Below, piece after piece: positions 1-8,127 of a stretch of DNA of 64,000 nucleotides (within the stretch, counting starts at the first letter, position 1; every line of letters starts with the position of its first letter). The stretch lies in assembly GCF_003752175.1 (NCBI RefSeq), contig NZ_RJVF01000001.1, forward strand, positions 1 to 64,000, in the 5' to 3' direction. A model generated the notes under the pieces. The model was given only the letters and a program-made list of their open reading frames with translations, was not told where the DNA came from and did not search any database. Source of the stretch: Comamonas sp. BIGb0124 (GTDB lineage Bacteria; Pseudomonadota; Gammaproteobacteria; Burkholderiales; Burkholderiaceae_C). The translations under genes were made by a program, and so were the position numbers.

Positions 1-129
1 ATAGCCGGCCGGGTGAACGTCGGCTGCCTTGAGCACCATCTTCTGGGCTTGCGCGGTCAGGGGTTGCAGGGCCAGGATGCTGGCCAGTGCACAGGCGCCC
101 ATCAGGCTGCGGCGTGTCGATTTCTTCAT
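1..129 (-). CDS. TRAP transporter substrate-binding protein (DctP family), N-terminal part
   Basis: Only the first 43 residues are inside the window; the gene runs off the left edge. The start is an ATG at 129 preceded by GGAGAC at a normal distance. A lysine/arginine-rich start, a hydrophobic core and an AQA-like cleavage site near residue 25 form a clear Sec signal peptide. The mature start (KMVLKAADVHPAGY) matches the usual opening of DctP/TRAP periplasmic receptors, which bind organic acids for a DctQM permease. The permease genes would lie further left and cannot be seen. The family call rests on a short stretch, so it is good but not certain. Confidence 0.7.
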   Translation of the reverse strand, partial: MKKSTRRSLMGACALASILALQPLTAQAQKMVLKAADVHPAGY

Positions 130-737
130 CCGTGTGTCTCCATTTTTTCAGTAACAAACAAAAAGCCGCCCCCCTCGCAAAGCCAGGGGCTCTGAGCCGC
201 GTCTCCTCGGAATCGTTCGAACGATCCGGCTCCCTCCAAAGGACCCGCGCAGATCGCCAGGGACCGGGCCGAATCCATCCCAATGGACTTCTTCGACAAC
301 CCGCTCCGCCCTGGAACGCTCGCTCGGTGTGGCCGTGTTGGCGACAACCGGGCAGCCATGCAGCCTGATCACATGACGGTGAAAGCACCGTATGGGCGTC
401 GAAACCATGAACCGGTATGACAGCCTTACAGATCAGTTGTCGTATATCCTAAAACAACATGGAAACCTTTTTCAACCACGACTTATAGGGGTTTACACCA
501 TTTGATACACCTTGACGAGCACGAGTCTCGTTGTAGGTCGACTGATGACTTAATCCCTATTTCTTATTTCGGTCGAATGGCCGGCGGCTGGATTTGGCGA
601 TGGGATGAACCCGCCTTCACTTGAAATCCGCAAACTCTCGGCACCCCAGGCCGCCGACGCCAAAGGCATGCAGTCCAAGCCCTGTGCAGAGGGCCAGCCG
701 CCCTCCCGTCATGCATTGCACCGAGGTCGGCATGGGC
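130..737. other. Gene-free stretch between divergent TRAP gene and efflux operon
   Basis: About 600 bases with no convincing gene; the short open frames here lack ribosome sites and family resemblance. It must hold the promoter of the leftward TRAP gene. It is AT-richer from about 420 to 580. At 432-448 it carries ATCAGTTGTCGTATATC, one copy of a motif seen again at 38220, 63798 and 63921, and so a candidate regulator site for the TRAP operon. Nothing else was recognised. Confidence 0.5.
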
Positions 738-768
738 TTGTAACTTAACATTCTAGAATGTATAGTTA
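738..768 (+). promoter_or_regulatory. Promoter with overlapping palindromic operator for the efflux/TetR operon
   Basis: A sigma-70-like promoter is visible: TTGTAA (738-743), a 17-base spacer and TATAGT (761-766). An inverted repeat lies over it: a perfect 14-base palindrome ACATTCTAGAATGT (748-761) flanked, after two mismatched bases each side, by TAACT (741-745) and AGTTA (764-768), giving a 28-base imperfect palindrome. This is the size and placement expected of a TetR-family operator. The TetR gene is the second gene of the operon, so autorepression is the natural inference. Confidence 0.65.
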
Positions 769-801
769 CTGCCTTCCTGTTCTTGTTGAGAGATGTTTTT
801 C

Positions 802-2310
802 ATGACGGCGACCAAAGACCGGCGCTGGAGCTTGCTTGTGACCGTAGCCGCATCGCTCCTGCTCATCACCCTGGACAATTCCGTGCTTTACACGGCCCTG
901 CCCACCCTGACGCGCGAGCTCGGCGCAAGCGCCACGCAAGGCCTCTGGATCATCAATGCCTATCCCCTGGCCATGGCCGGCCTGCTGCTGGGCGCGGGAA
1001 CGCTGGGAGACCGCATCGGCCATCGAAAGATGTTTCTGGGCGGGCTGGTGGTCTTTGGCCTGGCGTCGCTGATGGCCGCTTTTGCGCCGGGTGCGGGATG
1101 GCTCATCGGTGCGCGCGCCGTACTGGCCGTGGGTGCTGCGGCCATGATGCCGGCGACGCTGGCGCTGATCCGCATCACTTTCACGGACCAACGCGAACGC
1201 AACATGGCGATTGCGATCTGGGGCAGCATCTCCATCGTCGGCAGCGCATTGGGGCCGATCGTCGGGGGGCTGCTGCTCAATCACTTCTGGTGGGGATCGG
1301 TCTTCCTCATCAACCTGCCGGTCGTGGTGGCCGCCTTCATCAGCGGCCTCGCCGTCACGCCGCACAGCAGGCCGGATACAAGCAGGCCGTGGGATCTGGT
1401 GTCTTCCCTGCAGGTGCTGGTCGCCCTGTCCGGTCTGGTGATCGGCATCAAGGAAGTGGCGCATGCGCCCCCCTCATGGACGCTGGCCGGCGGCGCATTC
1501 GCCGCGACAGCCTTTGCCGGCACGCTGTTCGTTCGGCGCCAGGCGCGCCTGCCCTACCCGCTGCTCGACTTCTCGATCTTTCGCAATCCGGCCTTCATGG
1601 CCGGGGTGCTGGCAGCGGCCTTCGCGATGTTCACCATCAGCGGCATGCAGTTGATCACAACACAGCGTTTCCAGTGGATCGCCGGCTTCGACCCGATGGA
1701 GGCCGGCCTGCTGGTCTCGGCCTTGGCCGCAGGGGCGCTGCCCAGTGCGCTGCTGGGCGGCGCCTATCTGCACCGCATGGGGCTTCTGCCGCTCATCGGC
1801 GGCGGGCTGTCCGTTGCCACGGTGGGGGTCGTGCTGTCGGCATCGGGCCTGGAAGCGGGCCTGGGCCGGACCGTGGCGGGCCTGGCGCTGACCGGCCTTG
1901 GCCTCGGTGCGGCCATCTCGGTGGCCTCGAGCGCCATCGTCGGCAATGCACCCGCCCGCCGTGCAGGCATGGCCTCTTCGGTCGAAGAGGTCTCGTACGA
2001 GTTCGGCGGCCTGCTGGCGGTGGCCTTGCTCGGCAGCCTGCTGACGGCGCTGTATGCCTCGGGTATGCAGCTTCCCGCCGGGGCTCCCGAGGCCGCCCGC
2101 TCCAGTGTGGCCGAGGCTCTGGCGCTGGCCCGGCTCGATCCGGCCACCGGTCCGGCTCTCGTGCAGGCGGCCTCGGCGGCCTTCGATCGGAGTTATCGAA
2201 TCGTGATGTATGTCATCGCAGTCGTTCTGGGCATGGGTGCATTGGGCACGGCTATCCTGTTGCGAAAATACGGCCCCGGCTCGTTCAGCTACAGCCACGG
2301 CTCACACTGA
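802..2310 (+). CDS. MFS efflux pump, DHA2/SmvA-like (14 TM)
   Basis: An inner-membrane proton-driven drug exporter of the major facilitator superfamily, 502 residues from the chosen ATG. The start at 802 is preferred because GAGAG (788-792) lies nine bases upstream; the in-frame ATG at 793 has almost no room for a ribosome site. Family signs are the opening LLITLDNSVLYTALPTL, the loop GDRIGHRKMFL between TM2 and TM3, and RITFTDQRERNMAIAIWG. The pattern resembles SmvA/QacA cationic-biocide pumps with 14 membrane segments. It is the first gene of an operon with a TetR repressor 18 bases downstream. The substrate cannot be read from sequence. Confidence 0.85.
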   Translation: MTATKDRRWSLLVTVAASLLLITLDNSVLYTALPTLTRELGASATQGLWIINAYPLAMAGLLLGAGTLGDRIGHRKMFLGGLVVFGLASLMAAFAPGAGWLIGARAVLAVGAAAMMPATLALIRITFTDQRERNMAIAIWGSISIVGSALGPIVGGLLLNHFWWGSVFLINLPVVVAAFISGLAVTPHSRPDTSRPWDLVSSLQVLVALSGLVIGIKEVAHAPPSWTLAGGAFAATAFAGTLFVRRQARLPYPLLDFSIFRNPAFMAGVLAAAFAMFTISGMQLITTQRFQWIAGFDPMEAGLLVSALAAGALPSALLGGAYLHRMGLLPLIGGGLSVATVGVVLSASGLEAGLGRTVAGLALTGLGLGAAISVASSAIVGNAPARRAGMASSVEEVSYEFGGLLAVALLGSLLTALYASGMQLPAGAPEAARSSVAEALALARLDPATGPALVQAASAAFDRSYRIVMYVIAVVLGMGALGTAILLRKYGPGSFSYSHGSH

Positions 2311-2328
2311 AATCAAAGGACACCCGAC

Positions 2329-2925
2329 ATGCGCCCCAGCAACCGCAGCAAGATTCTCGATGCCGCCGTTCGTGTCATTCACCGCGATGGCGTGACCGGC
2401 ATCACCTTCGATTCGGTTGCGGCCGAATCCGGTGTGACGCGGGGCGGAATGATGTACCACTTCCCGTCTCGCGAGGCCCTGGTGCAGGCGCTCCATCAGC
2501 ATCTCGCGGAACAATGGGAAACCAGTCTCGAGCTGAGCGCGGGCAAGCCCAGGCAGGACACCAGCCCGCAAGAACGTGCGGTCGCCTATGCCCGGACATC
2601 GGCCCAGAGCGCCACACGCGCCGAACTGCTGTTCCTGCTCGACGCCTCCAACAGCCCCGAACTGGCGGCCCCCTGGGACAGGGTGCTGGATCGATGGGCG
2701 CCCCCCGCACCCGAAAGCGTCGACGACCAGGCGGCTCTGTCGCGATTCATCGCGCGCCTCGCAGCCGATGGGCTCTGGATCTACGAATCCCTGTCGAGTC
2801 AGCCCTTGCCCGCCGACATCCGGCAGAAGGTGGCGGAGCACCTCGCGCAGGCGCTGCAGGGCGACCCGGCAGATGCGCTCGTGGCGTCCCTGCCCTCGCC
2901 CACCACCCAAGCGCCGACCGTGTGA
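2329..2925 (+). CDS. TetR-family repressor, probable regulator of the upstream efflux pump
   Basis: 198 residues. The N-terminal 60 residues form a TetR helix-turn-helix (RSKILDAAVRVI through GVTRGGMMYHFPSREALV). The C-terminal half is a TetR ligand-binding domain containing ELLFLLDASNSPELAAPWD, a pattern of one common TetR C-terminal subfamily. An AAAGGA ribosome site precedes the ATG. Co-transcription with the pump and the palindrome over the operon promoter suggest a ligand-relieved repressor of both genes. It is convergent with the LysR gene that ends 28 bases away. Confidence 0.85.
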   Translation: MRPSNRSKILDAAVRVIHRDGVTGITFDSVAAESGVTRGGMMYHFPSREALVQALHQHLAEQWETSLELSAGKPRQDTSPQERAVAYARTSAQSATRAELLFLLDASNSPELAAPWDRVLDRWAPPAPESVDDQAALSRFIARLAADGLWIYESLSSQPLPADIRQKVAEHLAQALQGDPADALVASLPSPTTQAPTV

Positions 2926-2952
2926 GCCCGTGGCGCGCCGACGCGCCACCCG

Positions 2953-3867
2953 TCAAGCCACCGTTCCGTCCGCGGCACCGCGTTGCTGCTCGGTCTTCGC
3001 CAGCAGATCGACAAAGGCCCGGACTTTGGCCGGACGGAAACGGGCCGCTGGAAACACCGCATGGATACCGCCCGAAGGCAGTTGCCACTGCGGCAGCACG
3101 TGGATCAGCCGGCCCGTGGCCAGATCGTCGGCGATCGCAAAATCCGGCAGCACGGATAGCCCGGCCCCCTGGAAGACGGCCTCGCGCACGGCGAGCGTCG
3201 CATCCAGGAAAATCGAAGCCTGCAGGTTCACCACCCGGCGTTCGGTGTCGCCGAGCGAGAACGTCCATCGGAGGTGATCGCGCAGGGCGGTGTTGGCGAT
3301 GAAGGGCATGCCGGCCAGATCTTCCGGGCCGGTGAGCCGTGCCGCCTGCGTAGCCATCGAAGACGAGGCCACGAGCAATTGCCTGAACGTCCCGATCTTG
3401 CGCGCCTGCAGGCCGGTCTCGGCCAGCCAGCCGACGCGGATGGCCAGTTCGATGTTGCCCGACATGATGTTCAGCGTCTGATCGCTGAGGACGGCATCGA
3501 CCTTGCAGCCGGGATAACGCTGCCGAAAGGCCGCGATGACGGGCACGACGACCCCGATGCCGTAGTCGAAGGGGGCGGTCAGCCGCAGGGTGCCGGATGG
3601 CTCGGTCGAGCCCTCGGCCAGTTCGTCGAAGGCTTCTTCGGCCTCGCGCAGGATCATGGCGCAGCGCTGGTAGAAGGCCTGCCCGGCTTCGGTGGGCTGC
3701 ACCTTGCGTGTGGTGCGGACCAGCAACGACGTCTTGAACTCGCTCTCGAGCCGTGCCACCTGCTGGCTGACCACCGCCTTGGTGATGCCGAGGCGTTCGG
3801 CAGCGGCCGTGAAAGATCCGGTCTCGACCACGGAAACGAAATACGTCAGGCGCCGGAGGTTGCCCAT
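2953..3867 (-). CDS. LysR-family transcriptional regulator
   Basis: 304 residues from the internal ATG at 3867 (MGNLRRLTYFVSVVETGSF). A longer frame opens at 3909, but its extra residues would overlap a perfect inverted repeat at 3892-3914 that looks like the operator, and LysR proteins normally begin about eight residues before this helix-turn-helix. The DNA-binding domain spans about residues 1-60 (TAAAERLGITKAVVSQQVARLE). The remainder is the periplasmic-binding-protein-like effector domain. It is divergent from the metallo-beta-lactamase-fold gene at 4099, its likely target. The effector is unknown. Confidence 0.85.
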   Translation of the reverse strand: MGNLRRLTYFVSVVETGSFTAAAERLGITKAVVSQQVARLESEFKTSLLVRTTRKVQPTEAGQAFYQRCAMILREAEEAFDELAEGSTEPSGTLRLTAPFDYGIGVVVPVIAAFRQRYPGCKVDAVLSDQTLNIMSGNIELAIRVGWLAETGLQARKIGTFRQLLVASSSMATQAARLTGPEDLAGMPFIANTALRDHLRWTFSLGDTERRVVNLQASIFLDATLAVREAVFQGAGLSVLPDFAIADDLATGRLIHVLPQWQLPSGGIHAVFPAARFRPAKVRAFVDLLAKTEQQRGAADGTVA

Positions 3868-3891
3868 TTCACCCAGGCTGCGCTCACTTTG

Positions 3892-3914
3892 AATGTATGT
3901 CTTTGGCATACATT
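3892..3914. promoter_or_regulatory. Inverted repeat, candidate LysR operator
   Basis: AATGTATG (3892-3899) and CATACATT (3907-3914) are perfect 8-base arms separated by seven bases, giving the T-N11-A layout typical of LysR boxes. It lies in the intergenic region between a LysR gene and the divergent gene at 4099. This supports autoregulation plus control of the neighbour. Confidence 0.55.
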
Positions 3915-4098
3915 GTGTTTATCCGATATGCCTTACAGAGTCAATAGCGGGCCGCTACGATCACGCCACAACGATGGAAGACCGGCATCTCACACACCGA
4001 GGCATCCGTTGGATACAGCCGGCATGGCCCTTGAACCCGGTGTCCGGCCACTGCCGGAAAACCCTTGTTCGAGTTTATTCTTCAGAGTGGAAAATCCC

Positions 4099-4998
4099 AT
4101 GATCACACGCAGAAACGCGATCAAAACCGTCACCGCCGCAGGTATCGCGACGGCTTACCTCGGAGTGAACAACGCCATGGCTGCCCAGACACGACTGACC
4201 TGGAAACACTTCCCAGCCGGCGAGAACGGATTCTTCCGTGCGCCCGTTCTGATTTCCGGCGCACGCGAAGCGGTACTCGTCGACGGCGGTTTCACGCTGC
4301 CCGACGGCAAGGCGCTGGCCGAGGCCATCCAGGCCAGTGGCAAGACGCTGACCACGATCTACATCAGCCAGAGCGACCCCGATTACTACTTCAGCCTGGC
4401 CCCGATCAAGGCGGCCTTTCCCCGAGCCAAGGTGATTGCAGCATCGGCCACGCTCGCGGCCATCAAGGGCAACGTGGAAAAGAAGCTGGCGACCTGGGGT
4501 CCGCAGCTTAAAGAAAACGGTCCGCAAACCCTGTCGGATATCGTGATGCCCGAGGTCTTCGACGGCCAGTCCCTGGTCCTCGAAGGCAAATCCATCGAAA
4601 TCGCCGGGGTCGACGGACTGGAAAACCGCCGTTACCTGTGGGTGCCTTCGCTCCAGGCCGTCTTCGGCGGCGTGCTGGTGTTTTCCGGCGTGCACGTCTG
4701 GACCGCCGACACCCAGGGTGCCGAGGGCCGTGCCGCTTGGGTGAAGGCGCTCGACGCCATGGCCGCGCGGAAGCCGGCCGTGGTGGTTCCCGGCCACATG
4801 GCAACGGGTGCAGCCGTGGATTCGACGGCCATCCGCTACACCCGCGACTACCTCGTGGCGTTCGAGGAAGAACTGGCGAAAGCGGCCGACAGTGCGGCGC
4901 TGATCGCCGCCATGACCCAGCGTTACCCCGACGCCGGCATGGGCGTGGCGCTGCAGATCGGCGCCAAGGTCGCCAAGGGCGAAATGAAGTGGGGATGA
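4099..4998 (+). CDS. Secreted metallo-beta-lactamase-fold protein with degenerate metal motif
   Basis: 299 residues starting MITRRNAIKTV; the double arginine and following hydrophobic stretch look like a Tat signal with cleavage near AMAA (residue 29). The body has the MBL-fold order: LVDGGF around residue 62, a strand-turn ISQSDPDYYF at 89-98 where active enzymes carry HxHxDH, and VVPGHM near residue 233. The first two histidines are absent (Q91 and D93 occupy the segment), so dizinc chemistry is doubtful. The frame is open far upstream of 4099, but that part is antisense to LysR. It precedes a SnoaL-like gene and is divergent from LysR. Confidence 0.75.
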   Translation: MITRRNAIKTVTAAGIATAYLGVNNAMAAQTRLTWKHFPAGENGFFRAPVLISGAREAVLVDGGFTLPDGKALAEAIQASGKTLTTIYISQSDPDYYFSLAPIKAAFPRAKVIAASATLAAIKGNVEKKLATWGPQLKENGPQTLSDIVMPEVFDGQSLVLEGKSIEIAGVDGLENRRYLWVPSLQAVFGGVLVFSGVHVWTADTQGAEGRAAWVKALDAMAARKPAVVVPGHMATGAAVDSTAIRYTRDYLVAFEEELAKAADSAALIAAMTQRYPDAGMGVALQIGAKVAKGEMKWG

Positions 4999-5002
4999 GG
5001 CG

Positions 5003-5392
5003 ATGACGACCCCTATCGACATCGTTCGTGCCCACTACGCCGCGTCGGCGCAAGGCCACCTCGACGAGATGATGGCCCACGTGTCGCCGCAGGTGCGCTG
5101 GACCGAGATGGCGGGTTTTCCGTGCGCAGGCACCTGGATCGGACCGCAAGCGGTTGTCGACAACGTCTTTGCCGTACTCGGGAGGGATTGGGTCGGCTAC
5201 CGCTTCGAACTGGAAAGCCTCATCGACGGCGGCATGCATGTGGTCGGCATCGGAAGCTACCAAGGCACCTATCGCGCAACGGGCAAGGCGATGCAGGCCC
5301 GGGTGGTGCATGTCTGGACGCTGCAAGACCAACAGATCGTCGCCTTCGAGCAGTTCACCGACACCCACCTCGTCCATCGGGCCATGCGCTGA
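5003..5392 (+). CDS. SnoaL-like / NTF2-fold protein
   Basis: 129 residues in the small cone-shaped NTF2/SnoaL fold: the helix IVRAHYAASAQGHLDEMMAHVSP, then the strand pattern ending VVHVWTLQDQQIVAFEQFTDT. Members are cyclases, isomerases or dehydratases, or simple ligand binders, so the reaction is unknown. The gene follows the MBL-fold gene after four bases, with GAGG just upstream of the ATG, so the two are surely co-transcribed and probably act on the same compound. Confidence 0.75.
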   Translation: MTTPIDIVRAHYAASAQGHLDEMMAHVSPQVRWTEMAGFPCAGTWIGPQAVVDNVFAVLGRDWVGYRFELESLIDGGMHVVGIGSYQGTYRATGKAMQARVVHVWTLQDQQIVAFEQFTDTHLVHRAMR

Positions 5393-5686
5393 ATGAACGG
5401 CGTACGCAGCCGGGATGCGATGGAACACCCACGTCCGAAATCCAAGTATGTGCCCAAGGTCGGGGATGTCGTTCACCTCAAAGGTGGACGTTCCGAGATG
5501 ACCGTCCTCCACATCCAGGGCGAGGAGATCACTTGCGAGTTCGGCAATCGCACACGACGTGTGTTCGCCGCCTCTCGACTGGTCGCGAGCGGATCAGTGC
5601 CGCCGGTCGTTGTCGAGGATGCCGGTCCGTCCAGAAGCCGGCCGGCCTTGAACGACGACGCACCCGACTCGAAGACCCCGCAGTGA
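5393..5686 (+). CDS. Small YodC/DUF2158-like protein
   Basis: 97 residues; the ATG directly abuts the stop of the SnoaL-like gene. A second ATG at 5420 (MEHPRPKSK) is an alternative start. Residues about 20-60 (KVGDVVHLKGGRSEMTVLHI, then a charged strand and RVFAASRLV) match the compact beta-rich core of the YodC/DUF2158 family, which has the pattern GDVVxLKSGGPxMTV. The C-terminal third is low-complexity and likely disordered. Function is unknown for the whole family. It ends 100 bases before the convergent PrpF gene; a GC hairpin (5706-5726) lies between. Confidence 0.55.
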   Translation: MNGVRSRDAMEHPRPKSKYVPKVGDVVHLKGGRSEMTVLHIQGEEITCEFGNRTRRVFAASRLVASGSVPPVVVEDAGPSRSRPALNDDAPDSKTPQ

Positions 5687-5785
5687 AGGCGTTGCGAGGC
5701 GCGATGGGGCCGCACGTCGAGGCCCCGCGGTGGGGAGGTCGACGAGATCTGAGCACAGCCCTCTCATCCAACGCCCCTCGAGGCC

Positions 5786-6952
5786 TCACACGGTGATGTA
5801 CGCACGGCCATCGAACAGAAGACGTGCGGTGCGGGCCAGACTGGCCTCGAGGACGTGCGGTTGCTCACCGGTGTCGTCGACCTTCGCGCCGACGTCCAGC
5901 AGGCCGCCGGGATGGCCGATGCGGAAATCCCGGTCATGCACCGGCATCGCCGGGCCGCACAGGCGATGGACCACCGAGTCTTTCACCTGCGTGGCGACTG
6001 CAAGAGCCAGCGCACCCGAGACCGGATGGGCCTTGGAAAACCGGCCGTTGGCGAAAGAGAAGGAACGCAGGTCGTAGCCGGTGTGCAGCACCTTCTCGCC
6101 GTTGAGCGTGACGTAGTCGGACGCAGGCGCCAGCAGATAGAGGATGGGATCGGCCGTTGGCCTGGAAGCCGTTTCGTTTCCGGTCTGCTCGATGCGCTGC
6201 CGCACGGCCGCGTGCACCTCGGCCAGCCGTCCGAGCAGCACCGTATCGGCGCCGAGCGTATCGACCGTGTGTTCCGCCGCATGGGGAAGCAGATCGACCA
6301 ATCGCACGAAGGCATGCAGATTCGCGAAGTCGAGCAGCGTGACGTTCAGCGCCAGACCGCCGGTCAGTTGCAAGGTATCCGTGACGCGGCGGGTCGGCAG
6401 AACGCCGCGGCCCAGAGCCGAGGCGGCGAAATCCCGAAAATCCAGGTCGATCCGGGCACCTGTGCCCGGCACGCCACCCAGGGCATAGTCGCCGTGCACG
6501 GCCGGTTGACCGGAGGCCAGAGGCACGCGCGCAACGACCCGGCGGCCCGTGTTGACCTGATGGATGCGAACGGTCGCCACATCCGCGTCGACACCGGCTG
6601 CAGCCAGGCCGCGATTCAGGGCATAGACAGCCGCAGCGGCAGCCAGGTTGCCGCAGTTGCGCTGCCAGTCGACTTCGGCATGGCGGGGATCGACCTGTGC
6701 GAAGAGGTAGTCCACATCGCAATCCTCCCGGGTCGAAGCCTCCACGATCGCGATCTTGCTCGTCAACCGATCCGCTCCGCCCAGACCGTCGATCTGCCTC
6801 AGATCCGGGCTGCCGAGGACACGCAGAATCCAGGCATCGCGCTCTGCGCCAGGAGGAGGAAGGATGCCCGCGCCGAAGAACACGCCCTTGCTGGTTCCAC
6901 CGCGCAGCAGACTGCATTCCAGCGCACGCATCGGTCCGATCGGCCGGTTCAT
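5786..6952 (-). CDS. PrpF-family isomerase (methylaconitate / 4-oxalomesaconate tautomerase-like)
   Basis: 388 residues with the PrpF signature LLRGGTSKGVFF at residues 14-25 and GLGGADRLTSKIAIV near residue 57. The family is a diaminopimelate-epimerase-fold tautomerase acting on tricarboxylic acids, for example 2-methylaconitate or 4-oxalomesaconate in protocatechuate/gallate 4,5-cleavage. It is the last gene of a nine-gene minus-strand operon; its ATG overlaps the stop of the ABC ATPase gene (ATGA). ATG at 6931 is a possible shorter start. The substrate is not determined, but an acidic ring-cleavage or hydration product would fit the neighbours. Confidence 0.8.
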   Translation of the reverse strand: MNRPIGPMRALECSLLRGGTSKGVFFGAGILPPPGAERDAWILRVLGSPDLRQIDGLGGADRLTSKIAIVEASTREDCDVDYLFAQVDPRHAEVDWQRNCGNLAAAAAVYALNRGLAAAGVDADVATVRIHQVNTGRRVVARVPLASGQPAVHGDYALGGVPGTGARIDLDFRDFAASALGRGVLPTRRVTDTLQLTGGLALNVTLLDFANLHAFVRLVDLLPHAAEHTVDTLGADTVLLGRLAEVHAAVRQRIEQTGNETASRPTADPILYLLAPASDYVTLNGEKVLHTGYDLRSFSFANGRFSKAHPVSGALALAVATQVKDSVVHRLCGPAMPVHDRDFRIGHPGGLLDVGAKVDDTGEQPHVLEASLARTARLLFDGRAYITV

Positions 6953-8124
6953 GGCGCAAGCCTCTGCTGCGTCTCGGCGTCGAACCAGGACAGCTTGTCG
7001 GGTCGAAAACGGATAGCCACGGATCGGCCTGCAGGCAGGCTCTCGCTGCGCGGACCCCGTGCCTGGAACACCTCATCCCGAGGCCCCCTGGCTTCAGGGC
7101 CATGCGAAGCCGGTGGCACCAGATGAAAACCCGTCACGGTCTCGGCGCCCAATTGTTCGCTCCATGCCACCCAGCCCCGCAGCGTGTCCTCGCCGGCGTC
7201 GGCGGCGTCGCAGGGCGAGAGCAGCAGGTCCTCGCTGCGGATGCCGACGACGATGCGGGCCTGCCCTTGCAACGCCCGAGGGACCGGAAGAGGCAGCACG
7301 CCGCCTTGCACGGTGCGCAGCCTGCCCGCCTCGACCGTGCAGGTGAAGAGGTTCATGGGCGGACTGCCCACGAAACGGGCGACGAAGGTGTTGGCAGGCC
7401 GATCGTAGATGTCCTGCGGCGTGCCGCACTGTTGCACCACGCCGCGGTCGAGCACGACGATTCGGGTCCCCATGGTCATGGCCTCGACCTGATCGTGCGT
7501 CACGTACACAAAGCTCTTTTTCACGCTTCGGTACAGGGCCGAGATCTCGGCGCGCATCTGGGTTCGCAACTGGGCGTCGAGATTCGACAGGGGTTCGTCC
7601 AACAGGTAGAGGGCCGGGTCCTTCACCAGCGCGCGAGCCACGGCGACCCGCTGGCGCTGGCCTCCCGACAGCGCTTTCGGATGGCGGTCGAGCAAGGGCG
7701 TGAGCCCCATGATCTCGGCCACGCGGGCCACCTCGTCGGCGATGGGCGCGCTGCCGGCCAGCCGGCGACGTTTCCACCAGCCGATCAGAGGCAGGTGATA
7801 CCAGGCACGAAAGCCGGCCATCACGAGCGGAAAAGCGATGTTCTGCCGCACCGTCATGTGCGGATAGAGTGCATAGGATTGAAAGACGAAGGCCACGTTG
7901 CGCTGATCGGCCGGCGTGGCCGTGACGTCGTTGCCGTCGAAAGCCACGCGCCCGCTGGTCGCGTCGGTCAGGCCGGCGAGCACGCGCAGCAACGTGGATT
8001 TGCCACAGCCCGAGGGGCCGAGCAGGACCAGGAACTCGCGATCGGCGATCTCCAGATCGAGGTCGCGCAAGACCGGTTGAGAACCGAAAGACTTGGAGAT
8101 CTTCTGCAGTGAGATTGCCGGCAT
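6949..8124 (-). CDS. ABC transporter ATPase, MalK/UgpC type
   Basis: 391 residues. Walker A GPSGCGKST near residue 37, signature LSGGQRQR, Walker B ALYLLDEP and the switch histidine in YVTHDQVEA are all intact. The C-terminal ~150 residues form the regulatory OB-fold domain of carbohydrate importers. An insertion between the Q-loop and signature (about residues 105-130, rich in W and R) is longer than in typical MalK. It powers the two permeases encoded upstream and follows the second permease after three bases. Confidence 0.9.
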   Translation of the reverse strand: MPAISLQKISKSFGSQPVLRDLDLEIADREFLVLLGPSGCGKSTLLRVLAGLTDATSGRVAFDGNDVTATPADQRNVAFVFQSYALYPHMTVRQNIAFPLVMAGFRAWYHLPLIGWWKRRRLAGSAPIADEVARVAEIMGLTPLLDRHPKALSGGQRQRVAVARALVKDPALYLLDEPLSNLDAQLRTQMRAEISALYRSVKKSFVYVTHDQVEAMTMGTRIVVLDRGVVQQCGTPQDIYDRPANTFVARFVGSPPMNLFTCTVEAGRLRTVQGGVLPLPVPRALQGQARIVVGIRSEDLLLSPCDAADAGEDTLRGWVAWSEQLGAETVTGFHLVPPASHGPEARGPRDEVFQARGPRSESLPAGRSVAIRFRPDKLSWFDAETQQRLAP

Positions 8125-8127
8125 GCC

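Noticed and set aside
783-3302. An 839-codon frame overlapping the efflux pump, TetR and LysR
   Set aside because: Frame-shifted shadow with arginine/proline-rich sequence; the three real genes are in other frames with clear motifs.
5700-5730. GC hairpin GGGGCC...GGCCCC as a terminator between the DUF2158-like and PrpF genes
   Set aside because: The stem is only six bases with a nine-base loop and no T-run on either strand.
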